This document shows positions 9,472-17,667 of a stretch of 64,000 nt of DNA, piece by piece. The number at the start of each line of letters is the position of its first letter. Position 1 is the stretch's first letter. The position numbers and the translations under genes are program-made. A model generated the notes under the pieces. That model had not been told where the DNA came from and made no database searches. It was given only the letters and a program-made list of their open reading frames with translations. The DNA is from an uncultured Ruminiclostridium sp. (lineage in GTDB: Bacteria; Bacillota; Clostridia; Oscillospirales; Ruminococcaceae). Location of the stretch: NCBI GenBank assembly GCA_934454635.1, contig CAKSFR010000002.1, positions 1 to 64,000 of the forward strand. The letters are read 5' to 3'.

Positions 9472-11673
9472 ATGCCTATTATTTATAACGAAAAGGCGCG
9501 TGTGTTCAAGCTTGATACACCAAACTCGACCTATGCGTTCCATGTTACCGAAAGTAAAAACCTGCTTCATTTATACTATGGAGCAAGCGTTCCGGAAACC
9601 GATCTGACATATAATTTGCGGATACCGGACGGGAAACCGTTTGTTCCCGCCGTTCATGACGCTATGGGACCGCATTCGTTCGACTGCGCGCCTATCGAAT
9701 TTTCTACCTCGGGCGTTGCCGATTTCCGTGAGCCTTGCTTTCAGGTCATGGACAAGTACGGCATGAGCGCGTGCGAGGTGTATTTTAAGGACTACCGCAT
9801 TTATAAGGGTAAGGACAAGCTCAGCGGGCTTCCCGCTACCTTTGCTAATACGCCCGAAGAGGTGACAAGCCTCGACGTTATCTGCGAGGATCCGCACAAC
9901 GGCATGGAGATCGTGCTTCAGTACAGTGTTTTTGAGCAGTTTGACATAATCACGCGTTCGGTTAAAGTTACTAACAAGGGCAGCGACGCTATCGAGCTGC
10001 GCAGACTGCTTTCTACCTGCGTTGAGCTGGACAGAATGGACTATGATATGATAACGCTTTACGGAACATGGGCGAGAGAGCGCCATGTTCAGCGTTTCCC
10101 TCTGCGCTTCGGAAAGCAGTCGATCGACTCCAACCGCGGCGCGACAAGCCACGCGCACAACAACTTTATCGCAATATGTGACCACACCGCGACCGAGGAC
10201 TACGGCGAGTGCTATGGATTTTCGCTTTGCTATTCAGGCTCGTTCCTTGCAATGGCGGAGGTAAATCAGTACGAAAAGACCCGCGTTTTAATGGGAATAA
10301 ATCCCTACGATTTTTCATGGCATCTTGAGGTCGGCGAGGATTTTCAGGCTCCCGAGGTAATAATGTCGTATTCTTCCTGCGGACTCGGACAGATGTCCCG
10401 CAATCTGCACGACGTAATGCGCAGAAATCTCATAAGAGGTAAGTGGAAGGATATTCGACGCCCCATTCTCATCAACAACTGGGAAGCTACTTATTTCAAT
10501 TTCGACACCGAAAAGCTGCTCGATATCGCGCGTGAAGCGAAAAAGGCGGGCATTGAAATGCTGGTTATGGACGACGGCTGGTTCGGACACCGCAACGACG
10601 ACCGTTCCTCCCTCGGCGACTGGTTTGTAAATGAAGAAAAAATAAAAGGCGGTTTAAAGCACCTTGTTGACGAGGTGAACAAAATCGGCTTAAAGTTCGG
10701 TATCTGGTTCGAGCCTGAGATGATAAGCCCCGACAGCGAGCTTTATAAGGCTCACCCCGATTGGTGCATACACATTCCCGGACGTTACCGCACGACTGCG
10801 CGTTCGCAGCTTGTTCTCGATTTCTCCAGACAGGACGTGCGCGATTATATCTACGGCAGAATGAAAGAAATTCTTTCGTCCGCTAATATCGAATATGTAA
10901 AATGGGATATGAACAGACAGCTCTGCGAGGTCGGAAACGAGATACTTCCGCCCGAACGCCAGCGCGAGATCTGGCACAGATATGTTCTCGGCGTATATGA
11001 AATGCAGGAGCGCCTGCTTACCGATTTCCCGGATCTGCTGCTCGAAAACTGCGCGGGCGGCGGCTCGAGATTTGACGCGGGAATGCTCTATTATTCGCCT
11101 CAGATCTGGACGAGCGACGACACGGACGCTATCGAGCGCCTTAAAATACAGTACGGAACGTCGATGTGCTATCCCTGCTCGTGCTTCGGCGCGCACGTTT
11201 CCGACAGCCCGAATCACTGCGTAGGCAGAATTACTCCGTTCAAGACCAGAGGTCACGTCGCAATGGTCGGAACATTCGGATACGAACTTGACGTAACGCG
11301 AATTTCCGATGATGACAAAGCCGAAATAAAGGCGCAGATAGAGGAGTTCAACAAGTATAATCCGCTTGTAAGAAACGGGGACTATTACCGTCTTGGAAAT
11401 CCGTGCGAGAATACGCGCTGGGACGCATGGCAGTTCGTCGCAAAAGATAAGAGCGAAACGCTTCTCGAATTTGTTCAGATACTCAAAATGCCGAGCGTTT
11501 TTGAACTCCGCCTGAAGCTCAAGGGTCTTGACAAAGACAAGTACTACAAGCACGAGGAGAGCGGACAGGTGTTCAGCGGGGCGTTCCTTATGAACAACGG
11601 TATCCACATTCCGAGTCTTTGGGGAGATTTCCAGAGCTATATTGCGCACTTCACTGCGGTTGAAAATAAATAA
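9472..11673 (+). CDS. Alpha-galactosidase, GH36
   Basis: A 733-residue cytoplasmic GH36 enzyme that releases galactose from alpha-1,6-galactosides such as melibiose and raffinose oligosaccharides; the length matches the bacterial family (about 730). An N-terminal beta-sandwich (1-320) precedes the catalytic barrel. The barrel shows MDDGWFGHRNDD near 366, the nucleophile motif KWDMNR with Asp479, ENCAGGGSRFD near 525, and SDDTDAIERL with the general acid/base Asp near 549. A C-terminal beta domain closes the protein. No signal peptide, so the sugars must be imported first, but no sugar transporter is adjacent. It has its own promoter and is followed after 15 nt by hisS, an unusual pairing that implies co-transcription. 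Confidence 0.95.
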   Translation: MPIIYNEKARVFKLDTPNSTYAFHVTESKNLLHLYYGASVPETDLTYNLRIPDGKPFVPAVHDAMGPHSFDCAPIEFSTSGVADFREPCFQVMDKYGMSACEVYFKDYRIYKGKDKLSGLPATFANTPEEVTSLDVICEDPHNGMEIVLQYSVFEQFDIITRSVKVTNKGSDAIELRRLLSTCVELDRMDYDMITLYGTWARERHVQRFPLRFGKQSIDSNRGATSHAHNNFIAICDHTATEDYGECYGFSLCYSGSFLAMAEVNQYEKTRVLMGINPYDFSWHLEVGEDFQAPEVIMSYSSCGLGQMSRNLHDVMRRNLIRGKWKDIRRPILINNWEATYFNFDTEKLLDIAREAKKAGIEMLVMDDGWFGHRNDDRSSLGDWFVNEEKIKGGLKHLVDEVNKIGLKFGIWFEPEMISPDSELYKAHPDWCIHIPGRYRTTARSQLVLDFSRQDVRDYIYGRMKEILSSANIEYVKWDMNRQLCEVGNEILPPERQREIWHRYVLGVYEMQERLLTDFPDLLLENCAGGGSRFDAGMLYYSPQIWTSDDTDAIERLKIQYGTSMCYPCSCFGAHVSDSPNHCVGRITPFKTRGHVAMVGTFGYELDVTRISDDDKAEIKAQIEEFNKYNPLVRNGDYYRLGNPCENTRWDAWQFVAKDKSETLLEFVQILKMPSVFELRLKLKGLDKDKYYKHEESGQVFSGAFLMNNGIHIPSLWGDFQSYIAHFTAVENK

Positions 11674-11688
11674 AAAAGGAAAAAAATT

Positions 11689-12933
11689 ATGAAAGCAACA
11701 CCTGTTGAGGGAATGAAGGACTACCTCCCCGAGGAGATGGCGCTTCGTGACCGACTCATGAATACCATTATAAAAACATATACGGAAAACGGTTTTCGCC
11801 GAATTTCCACGCCTGCCGTCGAGAGTCTTGAAAACCTCGACAACAGTGACGGAGGCGAAAATCTGAAGCTTATCTACCGCATTGAAAAGCGCGGCGAAAA
11901 GCTTGAAAAGGCGCTTGCGGCGGGCGACGTCAAGGGACTTTGCGACCTCGGTCTGAGGTACGACCTGACGCTTCCGCTCGCGAGGTATTACACCGCGCAC
12001 GCTTCTGAGCTTCCCGTTCCGTTCAAGGTAATTCAGGTTGACCGAGTTTACCGCGCGGAAAGACCGCAGAAAGGCCGTATGCGTGAATTTATTCAGTGCG
12101 ATATCGACATTCTCGGAAGCGACAGCATCGACTGCGAAGCCGAGCTTATGACAGTCACCGCCGAGGCATTACAGCGAATCGGTATAAATTCGTTCCGAAT
12201 CGCTGTAAATCACCGCGCGGTTATACGTTCTGTAATATTAAACTGCGGTTTTACGGAAGAACAGGTAAATTCCGTCTGCATTACCATTGATAAGCTGGAC
12301 AAAGTTGGCATGGACGGGGTTATAGCCGAGCTTACCGAAAAGGGGTATTCCGATTCGGCTATCGAAAAGCTTGCGGAACTGCTCGCAAAGAAGAATATTA
12401 CCGCCGAAGAGCTGAAAAACTACGGTGCGGGAGAGGCCGCAGACGAGCTTTTTCGCGCTATGGATATGGCGAAGAGCCTTTCCGACGGGAAATACGACAT
12501 TGTTTTTGATATTACGTTGGTTCGCGGACAGGGCTACTATACGGGCGTTGTTTTTGAAGTTATCTGCGACGAATTTGGCGGAACGGTTGCGGGCGGCGGA
12601 CGATATGACGGACTTATCGGACGTTTTTCGGGCAAAGACGTTCCCGCGGTAGGATTTTCTATCGGCTTTGAACGCATTTTCTCCGTTCTTCTTGACCGCT
12701 CGGCGGCTGCGGGCGGCGAAAAACGCGCGGCTGTACTGTACAGCGAGGGCGATTTTGCGTCGGCTTACCGCTATGCGAAAACTCTTCACGGAGAATTTGA
12801 CGTAACGGTTCTCCCCGCAAAGAAAAAGCTGGGCAAGCAGTTTGCGCAGCTCGAACAGCAGGGCTTCTGCACGGCATTCGTTTTCAAGGGCGAAAGCGAA
12901 GAACCCGAGCGCAGAGAACTTGGCAAGGAATAA
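11689..12933 (+). CDS. hisS: Histidyl-tRNA synthetase (class II), short C-terminal domain
   Basis: A 414-residue class II synthetase that charges tRNA-His. Visible motifs: GMKDYLPEEMALRDR at the N-terminus, RYDLTLPLARYY near 86, motif 2 VYRAERPQKGRMREFIQCD near 120, the histidine-binding strand LVRGQGYYTG near 280 with the catalytic Arg, and motif 3 GFSIGFERI near 320. After motif 3 only about 85 residues remain, and the anticodon-binding domain ends soon after KLGKQFAQLEQQG; most HisRS proteins continue through another strand and helix. It could be a minor HisRS paralogue or, less likely, a HisZ-type regulatory subunit; the retained RGxxYYTG Arg favours a true synthetase. It sits in an operon with the GH36 gene, and no other his genes are nearby. 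Confidence 0.82.
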   Translation: MKATPVEGMKDYLPEEMALRDRLMNTIIKTYTENGFRRISTPAVESLENLDNSDGGENLKLIYRIEKRGEKLEKALAAGDVKGLCDLGLRYDLTLPLARYYTAHASELPVPFKVIQVDRVYRAERPQKGRMREFIQCDIDILGSDSIDCEAELMTVTAEALQRIGINSFRIAVNHRAVIRSVILNCGFTEEQVNSVCITIDKLDKVGMDGVIAELTEKGYSDSAIEKLAELLAKKNITAEELKNYGAGEAADELFRAMDMAKSLSDGKYDIVFDITLVRGQGYYTGVVFEVICDEFGGTVAGGGRYDGLIGRFSGKDVPAVGFSIGFERIFSVLLDRSAAAGGEKRAAVLYSEGDFASAYRYAKTLHGEFDVTVLPAKKKLGKQFAQLEQQGFCTAFVFKGESEEPERRELGKE

Positions 12934-12944
12934 GTGCACATATT

Positions 12945-12973
12945 AAGCGCGGACTGCTTAGCAGTCCGCGCTT
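12945..12973. terminator. Strong hairpin after hisS
   Basis: A perfect 13-bp stem, AAGCGCGGACTGC with loop TTA, starting 12 nt after the stop codon. There is no U-tract (CGCTTTG follows), so it may stabilise the mRNA 3' end rather than terminate. The tight loop resembles the cloverleaf arms. Confidence 0.5.
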
Positions 12974-13059
12974 CGCTTTGCCGGGGCAGTGCATAACGGG
13001 GAAGGGCTTACCGTATATGAAAACTTGCGTCGGCGCGGTTCGGCAAAGTGGGAGAGGGC

Positions 13060-13160
13060 GCGGGCGCGGACCGTGAGCCGCCGTAGGCGGCTCACGGCAG
13101 CAGCGCGGCTTCGCCGCGCTGCTCTTTCGTTTCGCTTCGCGAAACGAAAGCCGCGCCCGC
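13060..13160. repeat. Cloverleaf element 3
   Basis: Outer stem GCGGGCGCGG (13060-13069) pairs perfectly with 13151-13160. The arms are CCGTGAGCCGCC/GTA loop (13071-13097), GCAGCGCGGC/TTC loop (about 13100-13122) and CTTTCGTTTCGC/TTC loop (about 13123-13150). It lies between convergent hisS and the alcohol dehydrogenase gene, 41 nt from element 4. Confidence 0.92.
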
Positions 13161-13201
13161 CCCGCCGATTTCGCCGAGGCGGAGCGACGATTTCGCCGTG
13201 T

Positions 13202-13302
13202 GCGCGGCGCCGCTGCTGCCCGCGAAGCGGGCAGCAGCGTAAAGGCGGCGGCGAAAGCCGCCGCCTGCCGCATTCGGCGAAGCCGAATGCGGCGCGCCGC
13301 GC
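13202..13302. repeat. Cloverleaf element 4
   Basis: Outer stem GCGCGGCGC (13202-13210) pairs with GCGCCGCGC (13294-13302). The arms are GCTGCTGCCCGC/GAA loop (13212-13238), GGCGGCGGC/GAAA loop (13244-13265) and GCCGCATTCGGC/GAA loop (13267-13293). Arm order is reversed relative to element 1, so it is the opposite orientation of the same type. Module F follows at about 13330-13385. Confidence 0.92.
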
Positions 13303-13412
13303 GGGTGTGCCAAAACGCTGTTCGTGTGGACGGCGGCGTTTCGCAAAGTGTAAAAGGGCAGGGCATAGAGAAAGCCGCCGCGCTTGCACGGCTGATTTTC
13401 TGAGAAAAAGCG

Positions 13413-13447
13413 AAAAACGGCACGAAATTGCTGTTCGTGCCGTTTTG
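13413..13447 (-). terminator. Terminator of the pyrimidine operon
   Basis: AAAACGGCACGAA (13414-13426) pairs perfectly with TTCGTGCCGTTTT (13434-13446), with a T-run on the minus strand. It sits just after the alcohol dehydrogenase stop codon and could act in both directions. Confidence 0.85.
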
Positions 13448-13448
13448 T

Positions 13449-14606
13449 TCATATGTTCCACAGCGAAGCGTAAATTTCCATTACGTCCGCTTTTGTAACG
13501 GGCTTTATGGTGTTCGCGGGACTTCCGCTGGCGATCGCGTCGTCCGCCATTTTATCAATGACTGCGAAAAACTCCTTTCGGTCGATACCGTATTCCTCAA
13601 GCGTCGGGACTTCGCAGACCCTGCAAAGCCTGCCGATTGCTTCGATCAGCTTTTTCGCTGCGGATTTGTCGCTTTCCGAGGACTCCGCCGCGCCTATTGC
13701 CCGCGCAATATCCGCGAATTTTGGATAAGCTCCGTCAAGCGCAAAGCTCAGGCATTTTTCGAGCAGCATTGCGTTGGAAATTCCGTGCGGGACGTGAAAA
13801 TTCGCGCCGATAGGTCGGCTCATTCCGTGTACAAGCGTTACGGAGGCATTGTTTATGGCGATTCCCGCTTCAAGCGCCGCGACCGACATTTCGCTGCGCG
13901 CGGTCATGTCCGAACCGTTTATATACGCCATCGGCAGATTCTTGAGTATCCGCTTTGCGGCTGAAATCGCCACCGCGTCGGTAAGCGGCTGCGCCTTTCG
14001 CGAGGTATAGCTCTCGATTGCATGGGTCAGCGCGTCCAGACCGGTTGCCGCTGTTATTGATTTCGGCGAGGAAAGCGTAAATTCGGGGTCTGCGACCGCG
14101 AGGTCGGGAATAAGCGAAACCCCGCTCAGCAGCATTTTCACGTTTGTTTCGGTGTCGGTTATTACCGTGAAGCGCGTAGCCTCAGAGCCTGTCCCCGCCG
14201 TTGTGGGGACAGCCGCCATAAACGGCAGCTTTGCGTCTATCTGCCTGCCCATATAATCTGAAATTTTTCCGCCGCATACGGCAAGCACCGCCGCCGCTTT
14301 CATTGTATCAAGCGGGCTTCCTCCGCCGACCGCGATAAACGAGCCGCAGCCGCCCGCTTTATACGCTTCGAGCGCGGCGTTTACGGTCAGGTCGGTAGGC
14401 TCGCCGACTACGCCGTTAAATTCGGCGTAGTCGATACCGAGCGAATCAAGCAAAGCGGTAACTTTTTTGTAGCACTCCAGCTTAGAGGTTGTCGGTCCCG
14501 AAATAATAAGCGACTTTGTGCTTAGTTTTGCGAGGTGAGCCGCCGCGCCGTCAAGCGCCCCCGCGCCCGTTACAACAACGCGCGGCATAAGAAATTCCCT
14601 GCTCAT
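13449..14606 (-). CDS. Iron-containing alcohol dehydrogenase
   Basis: A 385-residue group III (Fe-type) alcohol dehydrogenase. The NAD(P)-binding motif GGGSPLDTMKAAA lies near 97, TAGTGSEATRFTVIT near 138, the metal-binding segment ending ALTHAIESYTSRKAQPLTD near 195, and HGMSRPIGANFHVPHG near 262 supplies further metal histidines. Length is typical. It is the last gene of the minus-strand pyrimidine operon, 11 nt after the carbamoylase gene with an AAGGAGA ribosome site. By context it would reduce malonate semialdehyde (or its methyl form), made by the aminotransferase from beta-alanine, to the 3-hydroxy acid and regenerate NAD(P)+. That substrate is inferred; the family alone does not set it. 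Confidence 0.88.
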   Translation of the reverse strand: MSREFLMPRVVVTGAGALDGAAAHLAKLSTKSLIISGPTTSKLECYKKVTALLDSLGIDYAEFNGVVGEPTDLTVNAALEAYKAGGCGSFIAVGGGSPLDTMKAAAVLAVCGGKISDYMGRQIDAKLPFMAAVPTTAGTGSEATRFTVITDTETNVKMLLSGVSLIPDLAVADPEFTLSSPKSITAATGLDALTHAIESYTSRKAQPLTDAVAISAAKRILKNLPMAYINGSDMTARSEMSVAALEAGIAINNASVTLVHGMSRPIGANFHVPHGISNAMLLEKCLSFALDGAYPKFADIARAIGAAESSESDKSAAKKLIEAIGRLCRVCEVPTLEEYGIDRKEFFAVIDKMADDAIASGSPANTIKPVTKADVMEIYASLWNI

Positions 14607-14617
14607 GATATTCTCCT

Positions 14618-15880
14618 TTATTCCGCGTCCGCTTTAAGAACGGCGTTAAGCATAACGCTTGCGCCCTCCGTGCAGTGTTCGGGGCTTGAATATTCGGGTT
14701 CGCAGTGTGAAAGACCGTCTTTCGACTGTACGAAAATCATTGTCGTCGGGAGCATATAAGCCGCGAACTGTGCGTCGTGACCCGCGCCCGAGTGGATATA
14801 GCGGTGCTTTATGCCAAGCTCCTCTGCGGCAGCCTTGACATAACCGACCAGCTTCTTGTCCCAGTAAACGGTATCCCTGTTCCAAGCCTTTACGACCTCG
14901 CAGCGGCAGCCTGCCCACGTCTTTTCGGCGCAGCTCTTTACGACCGCAAGGACCTTTTCGAGAACCTCGGGCTTTTCGTGGCGCGCGTCGAAGCTGAAGT
15001 CGAAGAAATCGGGAACGCAGGTATGAACGCAGGGGTGACAAACGACCTCGCCCGTGGTATAAACGAGTTCGGGATAACCGAGCTTGTCAATTTCTTCGTG
15101 CAGATAGCAGAGCGCCTGCGAAGCGGCAAGGAAAGCGTCCTTTCTCTTAGGCATAGGGAATGTGCCTGCGTGAGTGGTCTGACCGTAGAACCTTAAGCGG
15201 TAGTTGAACATTCCGAGTACGCAGTCAACAACGCCGATATCATCTCCGGCGTCCTCGAGGATAGGACCCTGTTCAATATGCGTTTCAAACATATACAGAT
15301 ATCTTTCGGGGGAAAGACGATATTTTTTGTCGCCCTTAAAGCCCGACGCGTCAAGCGCCATTCCGAACGTTTTGGTGCTGTCAAGAATGCTCTTCGACTG
15401 CATCATGTCCTCATACTTGAACTTGCTGCGGATATCTTCGGGGAGATAGTCGTAGCAGACGATACCCGAGCACATCATTGCCGGCGGATAGAGCGACCCC
15501 TCCTCGTTTGTCCAGATCATTGCGGTAAGCGGGTGTTTATGGGGAATTTTCTTTTCCGCGACGGTTTCAAGGACCTCCATTGCGGACATTACGCCGAGGA
15601 TACCGTCGTAGTTACCGCCGTTTTTTACAGAGTCGCAGTGCGAAGCCATTACGATACGCTTCGCGTCGGGGTCTGTTCCGGGGAGCGTCGCATAGATATT
15701 CGCAACGTCGTCTATTTCAATTTCCGCGCCGATAGCTTTCATGCGCTTGATGAACTCGTTGCGCGCCATGATAGCTTCCGGCGAAAGCGAATAACGGGTA
15801 ATTCCGCCGTGTCCGGCGTCGCCGAACTTGCTGAACGTCTTGATTTTGTCTTCCATTCTTTCCTTGCTGCACGTATACAT
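14618..15880 (-). CDS. Zn-dependent N-carbamoyl-amino acid hydrolase / beta-ureidopropionase (M20)
   Basis: A 420-residue member of the HyuC/AmaB branch of the M20 metallopeptidase family. Metal ligands are visible in order: His in MASHCDS near 81, Asp in GNYDG near 92, Glu in WTNEEGSLYPP near 127, His in FETHIEQGP near 191, and His in HSGAGHDAQF near 380. These enzymes split N-carbamoyl amino acids to the amino acid, CO2 and ammonia. In this operon the likely substrates are N-carbamoyl-beta-alanine and N-carbamoyl-beta-aminoisobutyrate made by the dihydropyrimidinase. AGAAAGGAAG precedes the ATG at 15880; a second Met nine codons later is possible but less well placed. Confidence 0.88.
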   Translation of the reverse strand: MYTCSKERMEDKIKTFSKFGDAGHGGITRYSLSPEAIMARNEFIKRMKAIGAEIEIDDVANIYATLPGTDPDAKRIVMASHCDSVKNGGNYDGILGVMSAMEVLETVAEKKIPHKHPLTAMIWTNEEGSLYPPAMMCSGIVCYDYLPEDIRSKFKYEDMMQSKSILDSTKTFGMALDASGFKGDKKYRLSPERYLYMFETHIEQGPILEDAGDDIGVVDCVLGMFNYRLRFYGQTTHAGTFPMPKRKDAFLAASQALCYLHEEIDKLGYPELVYTTGEVVCHPCVHTCVPDFFDFSFDARHEKPEVLEKVLAVVKSCAEKTWAGCRCEVVKAWNRDTVYWDKKLVGYVKAAAEELGIKHRYIHSGAGHDAQFAAYMLPTTMIFVQSKDGLSHCEPEYSSPEHCTEGASVMLNAVLKADAE

Positions 15881-15906
15881 AAAGATACTTCCTTTCTGAA
15901 TAAAAT

Positions 15907-16311
15907 TTATTTTATTGACGCCTGTTCGGGCACTCTGCGGCAGTTCTCAAGCAGGCTGAATATTTCATCTCCGCCGACGAAGAACGCACGCTCGTCGGTT
16001 TCGCTTCCGCTCTCGAAAACCATGAGGAACTTATCGTCCCAGTCGTTTATCGTGATGTGCTTCAGCCCCGAGAAGCCGCCGAGCCTCTCGATAATATCTT
16101 TTTTTCCGCGGACATAGCCGTAAACTATGCCGTCCCACGGCACATAAAAGCTCAGTTTCTCGGCAAATGGCGGCTTCATATGGATTTCGACGGGTATTTC
16201 CGAGATACCGCCCTCTGCGTGCCTGTGTTCCGGCAAAACGGTACGGAAACGGTCGGTCGGGATATAGTCCGAAAGCCGCGCCGAACCCGCGTTTTTATAA
16301 AGATTTGCCAT
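15907..16311 (-). CDS. Conserved-looking orphan protein in the pyrimidine operon
   Basis: A 134-residue soluble protein I do not recognise. There is no signal peptide, membrane segment or known motif. It has acidic and aromatic patches (FYVPWDGIVYGYVRGKKD near 55, ITINDWDDKFLMVFESG near 86) and two His-rich spots (PEHRHAEGG near 27). A clear AGGAGG lies before the ATG, and it sits between the aminotransferase and carbamoylase genes with spacings of 15 and 26 nt, so it is certainly part of the operon. None of the standard reductive pyrimidine steps is missing an enzyme of this size, so it may be an accessory or stability factor; that is speculation. Confidence 0.75.
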   Translation of the reverse strand: MANLYKNAGSARLSDYIPTDRFRTVLPEHRHAEGGISEIPVEIHMKPPFAEKLSFYVPWDGIVYGYVRGKKDIIERLGGFSGLKHITINDWDDKFLMVFESGSETDERAFFVGGDEIFSLLENCRRVPEQASIK

Positions 16312-16326
16312 TTCCGATACCTCCTG

Positions 16327-17649
16327 TCATATTGTCCTGTCAACCTCTGCAAGAACTTCGTCGACCTTCGCCATTTCCTCGCGTATCTGCTCTTCCGTGA
16401 TGATGAGCGGAGGCGAAACGAATATCATGTTCTCGTGCGAATAGGTCATGAAGCCTTTCGCTTTCAGAGCGCCGATTATCTTGCCCATTCTGCCCTCCGG
16501 ATCTTTTCCGTAGGGAACGAGAGGTTCCTTTGTCGCCTTGTCCTTTACAAGCTCGATCGAGCTGAACAAGCCGATATATCTCACGTCGCCCACGCACGCG
16601 TGCTTTTCTTTAAGCTCCTCGAGAATATCTCCAAGGACCTTTCCGACGCGGTTTACATTTTCGAGAATATTCGCGTCCTTATAGTAGTTCACGCAGGCGA
16701 TGCCAGCTGCGCAGGCGAGGGGGTGCGCGCTGTATGTAAGTCCGCAGGAGAGCAGGTGGTCGTCGAAGTATGCCGCGATCTCCTTGCTTACGACTACGCC
16801 GCCGAGCTGAACATATCCGCAGGTAACGCCCTTCGCAAAGCTTACGATATCGGGCTTTACGCCGAAATTCTCAAAAGCGAACATCTTTCCGGTTCTGCCC
16901 CAGCCTGCCATTACCTCGTCGCATATCATCATGATACCGAACTCGTCGCATATTTTCCGCACGCCCTGTAAATATCCCTCGGGCGGGATAATAACGCCGT
17001 TTGAACCGGTGATTGTTTCCATAACGATTGCCGCAACACTTTCGGGTCCCTCGTATATTACCTGTTCGCGCAGCTTTGCAACGTAGTAATCGGAAGCCTC
17101 CTTTTCGCTTGCGAAGCGGATAGGCTCACGGTAAACGTACGGATCGAAGAACTTCACGAAGCCGGGGATACCGGGCTCAAGCGGATAGCGTCTGGGTTCG
17201 CCCGTGAGGTTGCCCGCGCCGAAGGTCGAGCCGTGATAGCTTCTGTAGCGTGAGAAAATCTTGTTGCGCCCTGTGAACATTCTCGCGATCTTTACCGCGT
17301 TTTCGTTTGCGTCCGCGCCGCCGTTTGTGAAGAAAACCTTTCCCATATTGTCGGGCATAAGGTCAACGACCATTTTTGCGAGCTTTGCGCGGGGTTCGCT
17401 TCCGTAGCTCGGCGAGAGGTAGCAATATTTCTCCGCCTGTTCCTTTATCGCTTCGATAATCGGGCGGCAGTTGTGACCGACGTTCAGATTAACGAGCTGG
17501 CTCGACATATCCGAATAGCGGTTTCCGTCAAAATCCCACATATAGATGCCGTCCGCCTTTTCGATCGGTATGGGGTTGATTCCTTTCTGTTTTGACCACG
17601 ATTGCAGGTTGTATTTTACCTGCATTTCCTTGATTTCCTGTCCGTTCAT
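16327..17649 (-). CDS. Class III PLP aminotransferase (beta-alanine/omega-amino acid type)
   Basis: A 440-residue fold-type I aminotransferase. GGADANENAVKIAR lies near 110, YRSYHGSTFGAGNLTG near 135, the PLP-ring Asp in MMICDEVMAGWGRTG near 243, and the Schiff-base Lys in VSFAKGVTCGY near 275. Such enzymes move the amino group of omega-amino acids to pyruvate or 2-oxoglutarate. Placed after the carbamoylase step, the likely donor is beta-alanine or beta-aminoisobutyrate, giving (methyl)malonate semialdehyde for the alcohol dehydrogenase. AAAGGAAG precedes the ATG. Donor and acceptor are inferred from the operon. Confidence 0.9.
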   Translation of the reverse strand: MNGQEIKEMQVKYNLQSWSKQKGINPIPIEKADGIYMWDFDGNRYSDMSSQLVNLNVGHNCRPIIEAIKEQAEKYCYLSPSYGSEPRAKLAKMVVDLMPDNMGKVFFTNGGADANENAVKIARMFTGRNKIFSRYRSYHGSTFGAGNLTGEPRRYPLEPGIPGFVKFFDPYVYREPIRFASEKEASDYYVAKLREQVIYEGPESVAAIVMETITGSNGVIIPPEGYLQGVRKICDEFGIMMICDEVMAGWGRTGKMFAFENFGVKPDIVSFAKGVTCGYVQLGGVVVSKEIAAYFDDHLLSCGLTYSAHPLACAAGIACVNYYKDANILENVNRVGKVLGDILEELKEKHACVGDVRYIGLFSSIELVKDKATKEPLVPYGKDPEGRMGKIIGALKAKGFMTYSHENMIFVSPPLIITEEQIREEMAKVDEVLAEVDRTI

Positions 17650-17667
17650 AGCTGTAACTTCCTTTCG

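Noticed and set aside
10690..12000. 436-codon open frame on the minus strand opposite the alpha-galactosidase and hisS genes
   Set aside because: It is the shadow of two clear plus-strand genes, has no recognisable domain and no ribosome site.
12989..13498. 169-codon Arg/Ala-rich open frame across cloverleafs 3 and 4
   Set aside because: Composition follows from GC-rich inverted repeats; frames in all six directions are open there, and no motif is seen.
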